Of a stretch of DNA of 64,000 nucleotides, positions 52,595 to 61,682 are shown piece by piece (position 1 is the stretch's first letter; each line of letters opens with the position of its first letter). This DNA comes from OLB6 sp964493635 (lineage in GTDB: Bacteria > Bacteroidota > Ignavibacteria > Kapaibacteriales > Kapaibacteriaceae). The notes under the pieces were generated by a model. It was not told the origin of the DNA, searched no databases, and saw nothing but the letters and a program-made list of their open reading frames with translations. A program made the position numbers and the translations under genes. Location of the stretch: positions 46,243-110,242 of the forward strand of contig CAZBOW010000005.1 in assembly GCA_964493635.1 (NCBI GenBank), read 5' to 3'.

Positions 52595-54672
52595 CGTGGC
52601 TGGATGGAGTGGTGTTTGTTCTGCTCCTGGTAGCAATCCTTGCCTACGGAGTGTACAGCGGCCGCAATCAACGCGCCAACGATGCCTACCTGTTAGCAGA
52701 CCGGAGCTTGCCGTGGTGGTCGGTCTTGCTGGGGGTGATGGCTACTCAGGCCAGTGCAATCACATTTCTTTCGGCACCGGGTCAGGCCTACACCGATGGC
52801 ATGCGCTTTGTGCAATACTACTTTGGATTGCCGTTGGCCATGGTGGTCATCAGTGTGGTCTTCATTCCGATCTTTCGATCCCAGAAGGTCTACACTGCCT
52901 ACGAGTATCTCGAGAAACGATTCGACCGACGCACGCGGACCCTGAGCAGTGTGCTGTTCCTACTTTCACGCGGCCTGAGCACTGGGATCAGCATTTATGC
53001 TCCCAGTATCATTGTTAGCACGATTCTCGGATGGAATATCTATCTGACGAATGTGATGGTAGGGGGCTTACTGATGGCCTATACATGGCGCGGGGGAGCC
53101 AAAGCCGTAGCCAACACCCAAACGGTGATGTTTCTGATTATCATGTCGTCCATGGCGGCTTCGGTGTACTTCCTGCACGACACCCTTCCACACGGCGCTA
53201 CGCTCTCGGATGCTCTTGATCTGGCTCGGTTGAGTGGTACGATGAACGTGATCACCACCACCTTCGACCTTCACGACAAGTACACGTTGTGGAGTGGTCT
53301 GGTAGGGGGCTTTTTTCTGGCGCTGTCGTACTTCGGCACCGATCAGAGCCAGGTAGGACGGTGGATCACCGGCAAGGGTGTCCGAGAAAGTCGCATCGGG
53401 ATGCTACTCAATGGTGTGGTGAAGGTGCCCATGCAATTCGGCATTCTGCTAATCGGCGCGCTGCTGGTAGGGTATTACAGTCTGTTACCGGCACCGGTGT
53501 TCTTCAATCCACGAGTAGTAGATCGCGTAGAACGTTTGGCCCCCAAGGAAGCGGCCCAACTACAGCAGAAGTGGCTTCAAACCCGCAGCGAACTGCACAC
53601 GGCGGCATCGAACGTGATAGCGGGCACATCCACCGAGGCATCGTTCCACGATGCTCGCCTTCGTGCACAGTCGGTACGGTCGGACTTCCAACAATTAGTG
53701 AAGGCCAACGGTATTGTCGAATCCAATGATGCCAACTACGTCTTCCTTCACTTTGTTCGAACGGCGTTACCAGCAGGCATGGTAGGACTGATTTTCGCCG
53801 TGATCATGATGGCCTCGTGGGGGAGTATCTCAGCGGCACTGCATTCGCTGGCCACGGCCAGTTACGTCGACTTTCCGTCGTCGATACCGTTGTTACAGAA
53901 ACCCTCCACCCATACCCTGCTTTGGGGGGTGTTCAGCATTGCTGTGAGTATGGCCGCAGCACGCATGGGATCACTGATCGAAGCGGTGAATGTTCTTGGC
54001 AGTTTGTTCTACGGGCCGATGCTCGGAATCTTTCTCACGGCCTTTTTCGTGAAGAAAGCCAACGGAAACGCGGTGTTCTATGCCACGCTGGTTGCCGAAG
54101 CAATGGTTGTGTGGCTATGGATGGCAGATGCCATCAGCTTCCTTTGGTTGAATGCCATTGGTGCTGTTGTGGTGATGGTGATTGCGTGGCTGTGGAACCG
54201 TGCCAACCGTGCCGGGAAAACCTTTGCCGGGAGAGTTGCCGGGAAAAGGTTTTCCCGGCAACTCTCCCGGCATTCGGTGCCTCAGGATCTACTCGACCAC
54301 TACTATCGGACGCGTTTTGAAATCCAGGGCCTCGATACACTCTGGATCGGAAAACCGCTTCCTCAAACGGTCATTGCCTGGGCACAGGACAATTCGTCAA
54401 GCACTGTTGCTCTCTTAGGTGCGGAAAACCCTAATTCAACACTGATAAGTGATGCCGAAAACACCACGCGGCATGCAGCGTTGATCAAGGAATGCCAGGA
54501 ACGAAACCTTCCTCATCTTCCAGCTCTTGGCCTTACGGACGACTGGCGCGAGCATCATCTATTGGTGGCAGGCCTCACTCCTGAGGAGGCTGACGACTTT
54601 CGAAAACGGTACCACCAAACAACAGTTTTGTTCGCACAGCTTGATGGTGTTGTTGAATTGATAGGGTTGTAG
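52591..54672 (+). CDS. Sodium/solute symporter (SSS/SLC5 family)
   Basis: 693 aa. About 13 membrane helices with GVMATQASAITFLSAPGQAYTDG, FIPIFRSQKVYTAYEYLEKRFD and SYFGTDQSQVGRWITGKG in pieces, as in the SSS family. A cytoplasmic loop (about 300-370) is inserted between helices. After the last helix a short segment (residues about 541-561, AGKTFAGRVAGKRFSRQLSR) is encoded by a palindromic repeat that has copies just beyond the gene, followed by a C-terminal cytoplasmic tail. The substrate could be a sugar or amino sugar, given the coupled PIG-L gene. The TAG stop overlaps an AGGGGGCT motif. Confidence 0.9.
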   Translation: MTWLDGVVFVLLLVAILAYGVYSGRNQRANDAYLLADRSLPWWSVLLGVMATQASAITFLSAPGQAYTDGMRFVQYYFGLPLAMVVISVVFIPIFRSQKVYTAYEYLEKRFDRRTRTLSSVLFLLSRGLSTGISIYAPSIIVSTILGWNIYLTNVMVGGLLMAYTWRGGAKAVANTQTVMFLIIMSSMAASVYFLHDTLPHGATLSDALDLARLSGTMNVITTTFDLHDKYTLWSGLVGGFFLALSYFGTDQSQVGRWITGKGVRESRIGMLLNGVVKVPMQFGILLIGALLVGYYSLLPAPVFFNPRVVDRVERLAPKEAAQLQQKWLQTRSELHTAASNVIAGTSTEASFHDARLRAQSVRSDFQQLVKANGIVESNDANYVFLHFVRTALPAGMVGLIFAVIMMASWGSISAALHSLATASYVDFPSSIPLLQKPSTHTLLWGVFSIAVSMAAARMGSLIEAVNVLGSLFYGPMLGIFLTAFFVKKANGNAVFYATLVAEAMVVWLWMADAISFLWLNAIGAVVVMVIAWLWNRANRAGKTFAGRVAGKRFSRQLSRHSVPQDLLDHYYRTRFEIQGLDTLWIGKPLPQTVIAWAQDNSSSTVALLGAENPNSTLISDAENTTRHAALIKECQERNLPHLPALGLTDDWREHHLLVAGLTPEEADDFRKRYHQTTVLFAQLDGVVELIGL
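54210..54272. repeat. Palindromic repeat element inserted in frame in the symporter gene
   Basis: A composite of CCGGGAAAA units. The core is a perfect inverted repeat with 23-nt arms (54225-54247 and 54250-54272) around GG, built of GCCGGGAGAG and TTGCCGGGAAAA blocks and their complements. It adds about 21 codons without disturbing the frame. The same blocks recur at 54679-54742 outside the gene. Confidence 0.9.
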
Positions 54673-54678
54673 GGGGCT

Positions 54679-54742
54679 TGCCGGGAGAGTTGCCGGGAAA
54701 ACCTTTTCCCGGCATCACGCCGGGAAAAGGTTTTCCCGGCAA
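54679..54742. terminator. Second copy of the palindromic repeat; likely bidirectional terminator
   Basis: Downstream of the symporter stop: TTGCCGGGAGAG then TTGCCGGGAAAACC, TTTTCCCGGCA, TCAC and GCCGGGAAAAGG with TTTTCCCGGCAA. It folds into two strong hairpins with A/T-rich cores, between convergent genes (symporter stop 54672, regulator stop 54766). Position and stems suit a bidirectional terminator, although no long U-run follows. It is followed by a short direct repeat ACGTCCTATC (54742-54761). Confidence 0.75.
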
Positions 54743-54765
54743 CGTCCTATCACGTCCTATCCTCC

Positions 54766-55563
54766 TCACCCCTTCTGCTTGCTTTGAGCCGCCCCCTTTT
54801 TTCCAACAGAACGCCTCGGCTTCACCACAGGCAGTGATTGGCCGCCACCGTGGTGATGCTCCTGCCCAACTTCACGAATCAGGCGATACCCAAGGCCACT
54901 AACCGTAACGATGTACTTCGGATCGCGAGGATCGTCCTCAATCTTTCGGCGTAGCTCTACGATGTAGTTGTCTACCGTGCGAGTGATGGGCAGCGTTTCA
55001 TAACCCCAAACGCGTGCAAGGATTGATTGTCGGCGCACTGGCGCACCCTGTTCACTGACTAACACGCGCAGGATGCCGAACTCCTTGTCTTTCAGCTGAA
55101 ACACCACACCATTCTTGGTAATGGCTCTCTTTCGCATGTCGATGGTGGCTGTGCCAAGATTGAACACATCATCAGGTGAGGCCTCGGCATCTCGGCGGCG
55201 TAGTAATGCTTGCACCTTAGCTATGGATAGACTCATGGGAAACGGTTTTACCCAGTAATCATCTATTCCGTACATGAAGCCCTCCAATTGCGAGTCCAAG
55301 TCGGCGCGGCCTGTGAGCATCACAATCGGGAGATTGGGTGAGAGTGAGCGTAAGGTTGTTGCAAGGGTCAGGCCATTGATTCCCGGCATCATCCAATCGA
55401 TGATAGCAACATCCACATGGCCATTTTGCACAATGTGCAGAGCTTCTTCCCCAGAGCCGGCCTCCAGAACGCGGTAGTCGTATTGGCGGTAGTAATCGCT
55501 GATCGATGCGCGGAAAAGCTCATCGTCGTCGACAATTAGCACGAAGGCGTTCCTGTCTTGCAT
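54766..55563 (-). CDS. OmpR-family response regulator
   Basis: 265 aa from the ATG at 55563 (MQDRNAFVLIVDDDE), which has AGAGGT upstream; a longer frame to 55611 is unlikely. Receiver domain with D12/D13, phosphoacceptor D56 (AIIDWMMPG) and K of YWVKPFP. The winged-helix DNA-binding domain follows (LKDKEFGILRVLVSEQG, RRQSILARVWGYE, ITRTVDNYIVELRRKIEDDP, TVSGLGYRLI in pieces). A basic, disordered tail (HHHGGGQS ... GKKGAAQSKQKG) is not part of the family core. It is divergent from a hybrid kinase and probably its partner. Confidence 0.93.
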   Translation of the reverse strand: MQDRNAFVLIVDDDELFRASISDYYRQYDYRVLEAGSGEEALHIVQNGHVDVAIIDWMMPGINGLTLATTLRSLSPNLPIVMLTGRADLDSQLEGFMYGIDDYWVKPFPMSLSIAKVQALLRRRDAEASPDDVFNLGTATIDMRKRAITKNGVVFQLKDKEFGILRVLVSEQGAPVRRQSILARVWGYETLPITRTVDNYIVELRRKIEDDPRDPKYIVTVSGLGYRLIREVGQEHHHGGGQSLPVVKPRRSVGKKGAAQSKQKG

Positions 55564-55603
55564 GAATACCTCTAATGCCCGTTGGCTATGGGATGATGGT
55601 GCC

Positions 55604-55710
55604 ATTGTCACAAGGATATCACCCTATCAATGACAAATGGATGACCAATATCACGAAATACTACTCTTCTCACCATAGTTGGTAGCAACATTTTACAATC
55701 TTGTGACAAT
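55604..55710. promoter_or_regulatory. Pair of TTGTSACAA sites in the two-component divergent region
   Basis: ATTGTCACAAG (55604-55614) and its exact reverse complement CTTGTGACAAT (55700-55710) lie 96 bp apart, centre to centre, in the 168-bp region between the OmpR-type regulator and the hybrid kinase. Each contains the odd palindrome TTGT-S-ACAA, resembling an operator. One overlaps the leader of each gene, so autoregulation by the neighbouring regulator is plausible but unproven. Confidence 0.5.
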
Positions 55711-55731
55711 TATCAACCGAAGTTGCCAGAA

Positions 55732-58254
55732 ATGAGTACTACTACGGTGAAAAAGCGGACAAATACAACCCCCTCAACACGAGGTGGTTCACGGAGCGTT
55801 ATGGACGGATATGCGCTGTTCGACAATCTTCCGATTGCCGTTGCCCTACTTCATGACGTTACTATCGTCTATGTCAATCGCAGCTTTGCCGAGTTCTACG
55901 ATCTGCAACCCTCGGATATCATGGGGAAGCCATGGTCCTATCTCGTACGCAGCGATCATGAACGAGAGTATCTCCGTTCGGAGATCGTACCCGACTACCT
56001 GAATTCTGGCTTGTGGACGGATGTTCTGGAGATTGTCCATCCCGACCGAGGCCCGGTGCCCATCTTAGCAAGCGTTGAGAAACTTAACGGCTCAACGCTG
56101 GTAAGCCTGATAGATGTATCAACGCTCAACAACCGTTTAGCACGGAAACTTGCCAACCCCGAGAGGCTGAGCGAAACACTGCTGGGCACCAAGGATGGCT
56201 ATTGGCGGTGGCATATCCCCTCCGACGAGATGAGTATCTCCGCGGAGTTTCTGAAGCATCTCGGATATCGTGACGAGGATCGCCCAAGAACGTTTGAGGA
56301 CGTCTCTGCCTTGTTTCATCCCGTCGATCTCGCAAAGTCACTGGAGAACACCAATCGGTACCGAACGGGTGACCTTGAACTCTGGCGACAGGAGATGCGT
56401 ATCCGTAAGGCCGACGGATCGTACACACGGATTTTGGGTAGGGGGCAGGTGGTAGAGTGGGATGAACACGGTGCCCCTGTACTAATGCTGGGTACCTATG
56501 TTGACGTGAACGACATCAAACGAAACGAAGAAGATGTCCGCCGCCGCAACATGGTACTCGAAACGATCGCTGAGGTGCAGACAAAATTTCTTGAATCCAA
56601 CGTTACGGGCGATATCAACGACCTTATCCTGGGCACCTTACTGGAAATCACCGCGGCGAATGCGGGTCTCTTTGCAGAGCTTCGACGCAATGCCAATGGG
56701 TCCTACGAGCTCCAGGTCGACGCATTCGTGCGGACAGATCCGTGCTGTAGCGAGTCGACAATGGACCGCACTGTGTGGCACGACGTGTCGCCCGCGTTGC
56801 TGGCAGACGTGGCCTCACAGCAATGTATTCGCTACACGCAGGGTGAAACGTATCAGGTGTTGCGCGGTCTTCTGGGCTGCACCATGGTATCATGTGAAAT
56901 CCTACTCCTACCAATTTGGAGTCGGTCGACCCTTGTAGGTATTGCAGCAATCTGTGAACCGTCGTTGATCGAGGACGATCATCACTTGGTCATGAGCCTT
57001 CTGAGTACGTACGGCAGCATGATTCTCGCCGAACGCCATACCCACAGTCAGCGCACCATGCAGCAAGAACTTCGCCTGCGGAGTACGGAGTTGGAACGAG
57101 CGAACATCGAATTGGAGCATGCCAATCGAATGAAGGATGTCTTCCTTGCCAACATGAGTCACGAACTGCGATCCCCACTGGCCACCATTCTTGGATCTAC
57201 CGAGGCCCTCTTGGAAGGTATCTACGGACCAATGACGGAGGCGCAGTTACGAACCATATCGGGAGCGAAGGAGGGCGGCGAACACTTGCTCATGCTGATC
57301 AACGATATTCTGGACCTTTCAAAGATTCGTATGGGAGACCTCGAACTGACTCAAGAGGATATCGATGTCGAATCCCTGATTCACTCCACCATCGGGCTCG
57401 TCCGAGAACTAGCGCTCAAGAAGAGCATTCGCATTGGGTTTTCTCTGCCCACGGAACGTGTGATCGTCAAGGGAGATGTACGACGGTTGAAACAAGCGTT
57501 AGTAAACCTTCTGACCAACGCCATCAAGTTCACGGAGGCAAAAGGATCGGTTACGATCGACGTTGAGCCGCAATGCGAACACGATGTTGTAGAGATTCAT
57601 GTGACGGACACCGGTATCGGAATTCCTGAAGATAAACTGGCCACGATCTTCGAGGCGTTCTATCAACTGGATTCCGCATTGTCACGGCAGCACGAGGGAA
57701 CAGGCCTGGGCCTTCCAATTGTGCAGCGGATCATCGACCTGCACGGAGGACTGATCCGGGTGGAGAGCACCGTTGGTACAGGCAGTCGCTTTACTGTTGT
57801 TCTGCCGTGGACTCCACACGGTCACTCGAATCAACCCACCATATCCAAGGTCGTGCGTCCCACTACCGAAACGCGAGCGTTAGCTGCAACGAAGGGAGAA
57901 ACAATCCATGTGGTAGACGACAATGTGCTCAATGGGGGCCTTGTGCGCGATCTGTTGGAAGCTCACGGCTATCGTGTGGAGCTCTTCCACGCCGCACGTG
58001 CGTGCATTGAAGTGTTGGAACAACAGCTCCCCTCGGCCGTCATCATGGACGTTCACATGCCAGGCATGGACGGACTGGAAGCTATGCGTCGTATTCGTGA
58101 GATTGATCGAAATGTACCCATCATTGCCCTGACGGCTCTGGCCATGCCGGGAGATCGCGAACAATGCATGGCAGCCGGGGCAAACGCCTACGTATCGAAG
58201 CCTCTGCGAATCCCTGAATTTCTAACCACCGTACGGAATTTGGTGCAACAATGA
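55732..58254 (+). CDS. Hybrid sensor histidine kinase (PAS-PAS-GAF-HisKA-HATPase-REC)
   Basis: 840 aa from the ATG at 55732 (a TTG at 55723 also fits). Two PAS domains (LPIAVALLHDVTIVYVNRSFAEFYDL; then a PAS with PAC signature YRTGDLELWRQEMRIRKADGSYTRILGRG in pieces), a GAF-like region (about 300-430), and the dimerisation domain with H477 in ANMSHELRSPL. The ATPase follows with NLLTNAIKFTEAKG, VTDTGIGIPEDKL and GTGLGLPIV, and then a C-terminal receiver with phosphoacceptor D773 (VIMDVHMPGMDG) and SKPL. No membrane segment or signal peptide is seen: a cytoplasmic sensor. The next gene overlaps by 4 bp. Confidence 0.94.
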   Translation: MSTTTVKKRTNTTPSTRGGSRSVMDGYALFDNLPIAVALLHDVTIVYVNRSFAEFYDLQPSDIMGKPWSYLVRSDHEREYLRSEIVPDYLNSGLWTDVLEIVHPDRGPVPILASVEKLNGSTLVSLIDVSTLNNRLARKLANPERLSETLLGTKDGYWRWHIPSDEMSISAEFLKHLGYRDEDRPRTFEDVSALFHPVDLAKSLENTNRYRTGDLELWRQEMRIRKADGSYTRILGRGQVVEWDEHGAPVLMLGTYVDVNDIKRNEEDVRRRNMVLETIAEVQTKFLESNVTGDINDLILGTLLEITAANAGLFAELRRNANGSYELQVDAFVRTDPCCSESTMDRTVWHDVSPALLADVASQQCIRYTQGETYQVLRGLLGCTMVSCEILLLPIWSRSTLVGIAAICEPSLIEDDHHLVMSLLSTYGSMILAERHTHSQRTMQQELRLRSTELERANIELEHANRMKDVFLANMSHELRSPLATILGSTEALLEGIYGPMTEAQLRTISGAKEGGEHLLMLINDILDLSKIRMGDLELTQEDIDVESLIHSTIGLVRELALKKSIRIGFSLPTERVIVKGDVRRLKQALVNLLTNAIKFTEAKGSVTIDVEPQCEHDVVEIHVTDTGIGIPEDKLATIFEAFYQLDSALSRQHEGTGLGLPIVQRIIDLHGGLIRVESTVGTGSRFTVVLPWTPHGHSNQPTISKVVRPTTETRALAATKGETIHVVDDNVLNGGLVRDLLEAHGYRVELFHAARACIEVLEQQLPSAVIMDVHMPGMDGLEAMRRIREIDRNVPIIALTALAMPGDREQCMAAGANAYVSKPLRIPEFLTTVRNLVQQ

Positions 58255-59471
58255 CGACTACCACATCCACCGTCCTTGTTGCGGACGATGATCCTATCGC
58301 CCGAAAACTGCTCCTGCACCATCTGTCGAACGACAATTACCACGTGATCTCGCTAGATCCTCGGGACACGTTTGTTGAAAAGGTGCGCTCATTGATGCCC
58401 GACGTGATTCTTCTGGACATCTATCTGAACGACCTCAACGGTGTGGATCTCGTGGCCCAACTCCGCTCTGATCCCCTGGTGCGCGACATCCCCGTGTTGA
58501 TGATCACATCGGATACGTCGCCCGACACTCGGAAAGCTGCCTTGGAGGCCGGTGCTGACGATCTGTTTGAGAAGCCCTTAGATCACGAGCGTCTGCGAGC
58601 CCATCTTCAAATGATTAGCCGTTTACAGCGCCGCGTACATCCTGAGAACGACCACTTTGCATCGTTACTTGCCAATGTGTCGGATGAAGCGCTGATGATA
58701 GTGGATCGAACGGGCTACATTCGCTCAGCCAACAGTACGGCTACGCGATGGCTGAACAGTACGGACGTTCGCTATCAGATTGCAGATGACTTGGTACACC
58801 GAACATGGGAACCGGTATCGGCAAACCAGTTTATCCGAACCCGACTTACCGAAGATGGCATCCCTCCTATCGTCCAGGTGGAACGCACGGAATCGACGCT
58901 CACTGGTACGTGGCTGTTATCCATCACGGATGTCTCCAACCGTGTCCATGATCGTGCATGGCAGGCAATGGTGGCAACGATGGAGGAGGCAGATGCTCCG
59001 TATCTGCGAAGCATAGCTGAGATCTATGAACACCCAGGCCGCACAATACCGCTGCGTGTGGAAGAGCTCGCCGCTCAGATCTACCAGATGACCGGCATTG
59101 CCATCACCGTGGACAATGCCATCGAACCATGGATGAACGTTGAGTCAACAACCGACATCCTCACACATCTTGCCCAGTATCTCGTTACACTCTGGGAGCC
59201 ATCACCGGAATTACACCTTCGGATTCGCAAGGGTCGTCTACACCTCTATACGGTGTATCCTGGAACCATTTCGCGCGACCTATATTCAACGATACGGTGT
59301 GCCGAGGCTACGGTGTTTGGTACTCTTCGTGAATCGCAGAAACAGCGCGTGGATGCGCGTCACGTATTAGCCTTTCTACAGACGTGGGTATCGGGAGGGG
59401 CAATCCGCTTTCTCAAACGCACCGATAAGCCAACGCAGGTCATCGTTGACCTACCTCTCGTGATGCGATAG
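58251..59471 (+). CDS. Response regulator with PAS and degenerate kinase-like C-terminus
   Basis: 406 aa. Receiver domain at 1-125 (DDDPIARKLLLHHL, phosphoacceptor D56 in VILLDIYLND, EKPL). A PAS domain at about 135-235 (DEALMIVDRTGYIRSANSTATRWLN, SITDVSNR). The last about 160 residues (LRVEELAAQIYQMTGIAITVDNAIEP, ILTHLAQYLVTLW, FLQTWVSGGAIRF, VIVDLPL) align by eye with the HATPase layout but lack the N, G1 and G2 boxes, so it is probably a non-catalytic ATPase-like domain. Translationally coupled to the hybrid kinase (ATGA). Confidence 0.85.
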   Translation: MTTTTSTVLVADDDPIARKLLLHHLSNDNYHVISLDPRDTFVEKVRSLMPDVILLDIYLNDLNGVDLVAQLRSDPLVRDIPVLMITSDTSPDTRKAALEAGADDLFEKPLDHERLRAHLQMISRLQRRVHPENDHFASLLANVSDEALMIVDRTGYIRSANSTATRWLNSTDVRYQIADDLVHRTWEPVSANQFIRTRLTEDGIPPIVQVERTESTLTGTWLLSITDVSNRVHDRAWQAMVATMEEADAPYLRSIAEIYEHPGRTIPLRVEELAAQIYQMTGIAITVDNAIEPWMNVESTTDILTHLAQYLVTLWEPSPELHLRIRKGRLHLYTVYPGTISRDLYSTIRCAEATVFGTLRESQKQRVDARHVLAFLQTWVSGGAIRFLKRTDKPTQVIVDLPLVMR

Positions 59472-59477
59472 CCGGAA

Positions 59478-61682
59478 CTAGTCCACGATCTCCAGTTGGA
59501 CCGTTCTGCTCATGAAGCGCTCTTCAGGCAGATCGTACCCGCTTACGCCAAGGGGCTTTCGGTCGCTGGCAACACCAAGAATCTCAACGATTGTACAGTC
59601 TGGCCGCTGCTGACGAATAAACGCTGCTACTGTCTGAGCCCGTTGTAGGGAGAGCCGTTTGTTCGACTCGTACTGGCCACGATTATCGCTGTATCCAATC
59701 ACCGATACGCGGTCGCCGGGTGTAAGCCGACGAAGGAATTCCGTGAGAAGCTCTCTGTCACGCACGCTCAGCGACGCGCTGCGCACGTCAAATGTCGTGA
59801 GAGAGAGCGACGTTAGTTTCTGGTCATTCTCAATCACTTCAACGGGTATAACTAGTCGCGTACGAATAGTGTCCCCACCAGCCATTTCTACACTTAGGTC
59901 CAACGAAATGGGTACTCCTGATGCAAGGAGCTGGCGTTGTTCTTCGCGCAATTCAAGGTCGTTGGTCTTGACTGCGCCAGTTCCTCGCAATGTTGTGATG
60001 TCGACGGTTCCCTGCTTGACGGTAATCGTCCACCGCATGATCGTGTCGGCCTGGTCGCCGATGGCGATCTCAACTTGATCGAGATCCGACTCGATTGCCG
60101 TGGTGATCCTTTGTTGAACCACTGGAAGGTAGTATTCGCTATTTCGCGTAAGAAGTTCGGCACGACGATTCTCAGCCATGCCCTCCGTTGCGTTTTCCGA
60201 ACTGGCGATGGGAGGCACACACATGTCCTGGCCGACGTTGCCGACGTTAATGGGGAGACGCGACGGATCAATACCCCAGATCGAGGTCAGGTAGTTCGCA
60301 ATGGCTGTGGCACGGGCGCGAGCAAGATCGCAGGAGCCACGCTCCATGGTGTTGTCGGCATAGGCGCGGATCATCATTGTATCAGTATTGCTCGACAATC
60401 GATAACCAATAACATTGAGCACGTCATGGGTCACATCCAGCTGAATGGTATTGCTATCGGCGTAGTTGTACTTCATCGCCTCGGACCGTGAAAGTATGCG
60501 GTAACGCGCAGGAAGTGTACTGGAACCTTCCTCAAAGAACACCAACGGCAGTGTAGTAAAGGTGTTTGTTTGTTCCTGCGTGATCACATTGAACGTAACA
60601 CTCCGCAGCATACCTACTTGAAGGCCGTCGTCGTCGGTTGCCCATTCAATCGCATCACCGCTGTTCGAGAGCGTGTCGCTCAGCACAACCTCATTACGCA
60701 CACGTAGCTTCACAGGTTGGGACTTCACTTCTGTCACACTGGTATCTGTGCGGAATATCTTTTCCACTACCACTGCGGCATTCCCACGCTGGAACGTATC
60801 CACCTCAATGCGTGAAACGCCAGCAATCACGTACTGGCGACTGACCTTGCCTCGACGACTCGCTTTCGTGGTGTCGATGTATTCACGCAACTGCCGGTAC
60901 TCTCGACGCTCCGGATAGTTGGACACATCAACGGCCGCCGCAACGCCACCCATCACGCGAAGATCTGTCCACGATTGCGTGGTCTGTAGCGACATCGGCG
61001 AATAGTCCACCGTGACCATTGGCTCCAGCCTGAGCCACGGCAGGACACTCACGCTATATCGCGCGCCAACATGCAGGCCCGCGCGCAACGTGTTTACATC
61101 GGGGATTGCACTTCGTGGCACAGCCTCAACCTGAGACTCTCCCCCAGGGTAGGTCACGCCTGTTGGCCCTAGAATGGTAGCTGTCTGCCTCCACTGTGGA
61201 GTTCCCAGCATCACGTGCAGGGAGGGGGCTGCCCAGAAGCGCCAATCGTGCACGGTGTATTGCATGCCGATCCGCAGCAGAGCCGATAGGGCGCTGGACT
61301 CAAGAGCAAGTTCACGGTCGAGCGCCACCACTTCATCGCCAACACGCACTCCCAGAGAGTTATCCCGAACACGCATGGTGGACTGCCATGCTTCAACGCC
61401 CAGCATTCCAAGGACTGACCACTCTTGCGCTAGCTGCTGCGTAGCACCAATCATCCCCTGAAATGCCACACCAACGCCTCCGGTGAATGGTGGACACCCA
61501 CCATCCTCTAAACAGCGGAGTTCTGGCGCAATCTGCAGCGACGGCCCAACAGAGCCCCCTACCAATAGCGTACGAACCACGACAGGTGGAGTAGTGGTAT
61601 CCACAACGGACCAGTCAACATCCTGAGCGTGCCCGCCAATGATGCTGCCGAGCGTTATGATGATCGCAGCGATGAGCCGCAT
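59478..61682 (-). CDS. Outer-membrane OmpA-family protein with two OmpA-like regions
   Basis: 734 aa, signal MRLIAAIIITLGSIIGGHAQ. N-terminal about 250 residues are beta-barrel-like (MQYTVHDWRFWAAPSLHVMLG, WLRLEPMVTVDYSP). A first OmpA-like peptidoglycan-binding region lies at about 385-505 (LVFFEEGSSTLPARYRILS, IRAYADNTMERGSCDLARARATAIANYL in pieces, MAENRRAELL). A second is at about 640-734 (FDVRSASLSVRDRELL, VSVIGYSDNRGQYESNKRLSLQRAQTVAAFI in pieces, ERFMSRTVQLEIV). A linker beta domain separates them. Starts on the last base of the upstream stop (TAATG). Confidence 0.85.
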   Translation of the reverse strand: MRLIAAIIITLGSIIGGHAQDVDWSVVDTTTPPVVVRTLLVGGSVGPSLQIAPELRCLEDGGCPPFTGGVGVAFQGMIGATQQLAQEWSVLGMLGVEAWQSTMRVRDNSLGVRVGDEVVALDRELALESSALSALLRIGMQYTVHDWRFWAAPSLHVMLGTPQWRQTATILGPTGVTYPGGESQVEAVPRSAIPDVNTLRAGLHVGARYSVSVLPWLRLEPMVTVDYSPMSLQTTQSWTDLRVMGGVAAAVDVSNYPERREYRQLREYIDTTKASRRGKVSRQYVIAGVSRIEVDTFQRGNAAVVVEKIFRTDTSVTEVKSQPVKLRVRNEVVLSDTLSNSGDAIEWATDDDGLQVGMLRSVTFNVITQEQTNTFTTLPLVFFEEGSSTLPARYRILSRSEAMKYNYADSNTIQLDVTHDVLNVIGYRLSSNTDTMMIRAYADNTMERGSCDLARARATAIANYLTSIWGIDPSRLPINVGNVGQDMCVPPIASSENATEGMAENRRAELLTRNSEYYLPVVQQRITTAIESDLDQVEIAIGDQADTIMRWTITVKQGTVDITTLRGTGAVKTNDLELREEQRQLLASGVPISLDLSVEMAGGDTIRTRLVIPVEVIENDQKLTSLSLTTFDVRSASLSVRDRELLTEFLRRLTPGDRVSVIGYSDNRGQYESNKRLSLQRAQTVAAFIRQQRPDCTIVEILGVASDRKPLGVSGYDLPEERFMSRTVQLEIVD

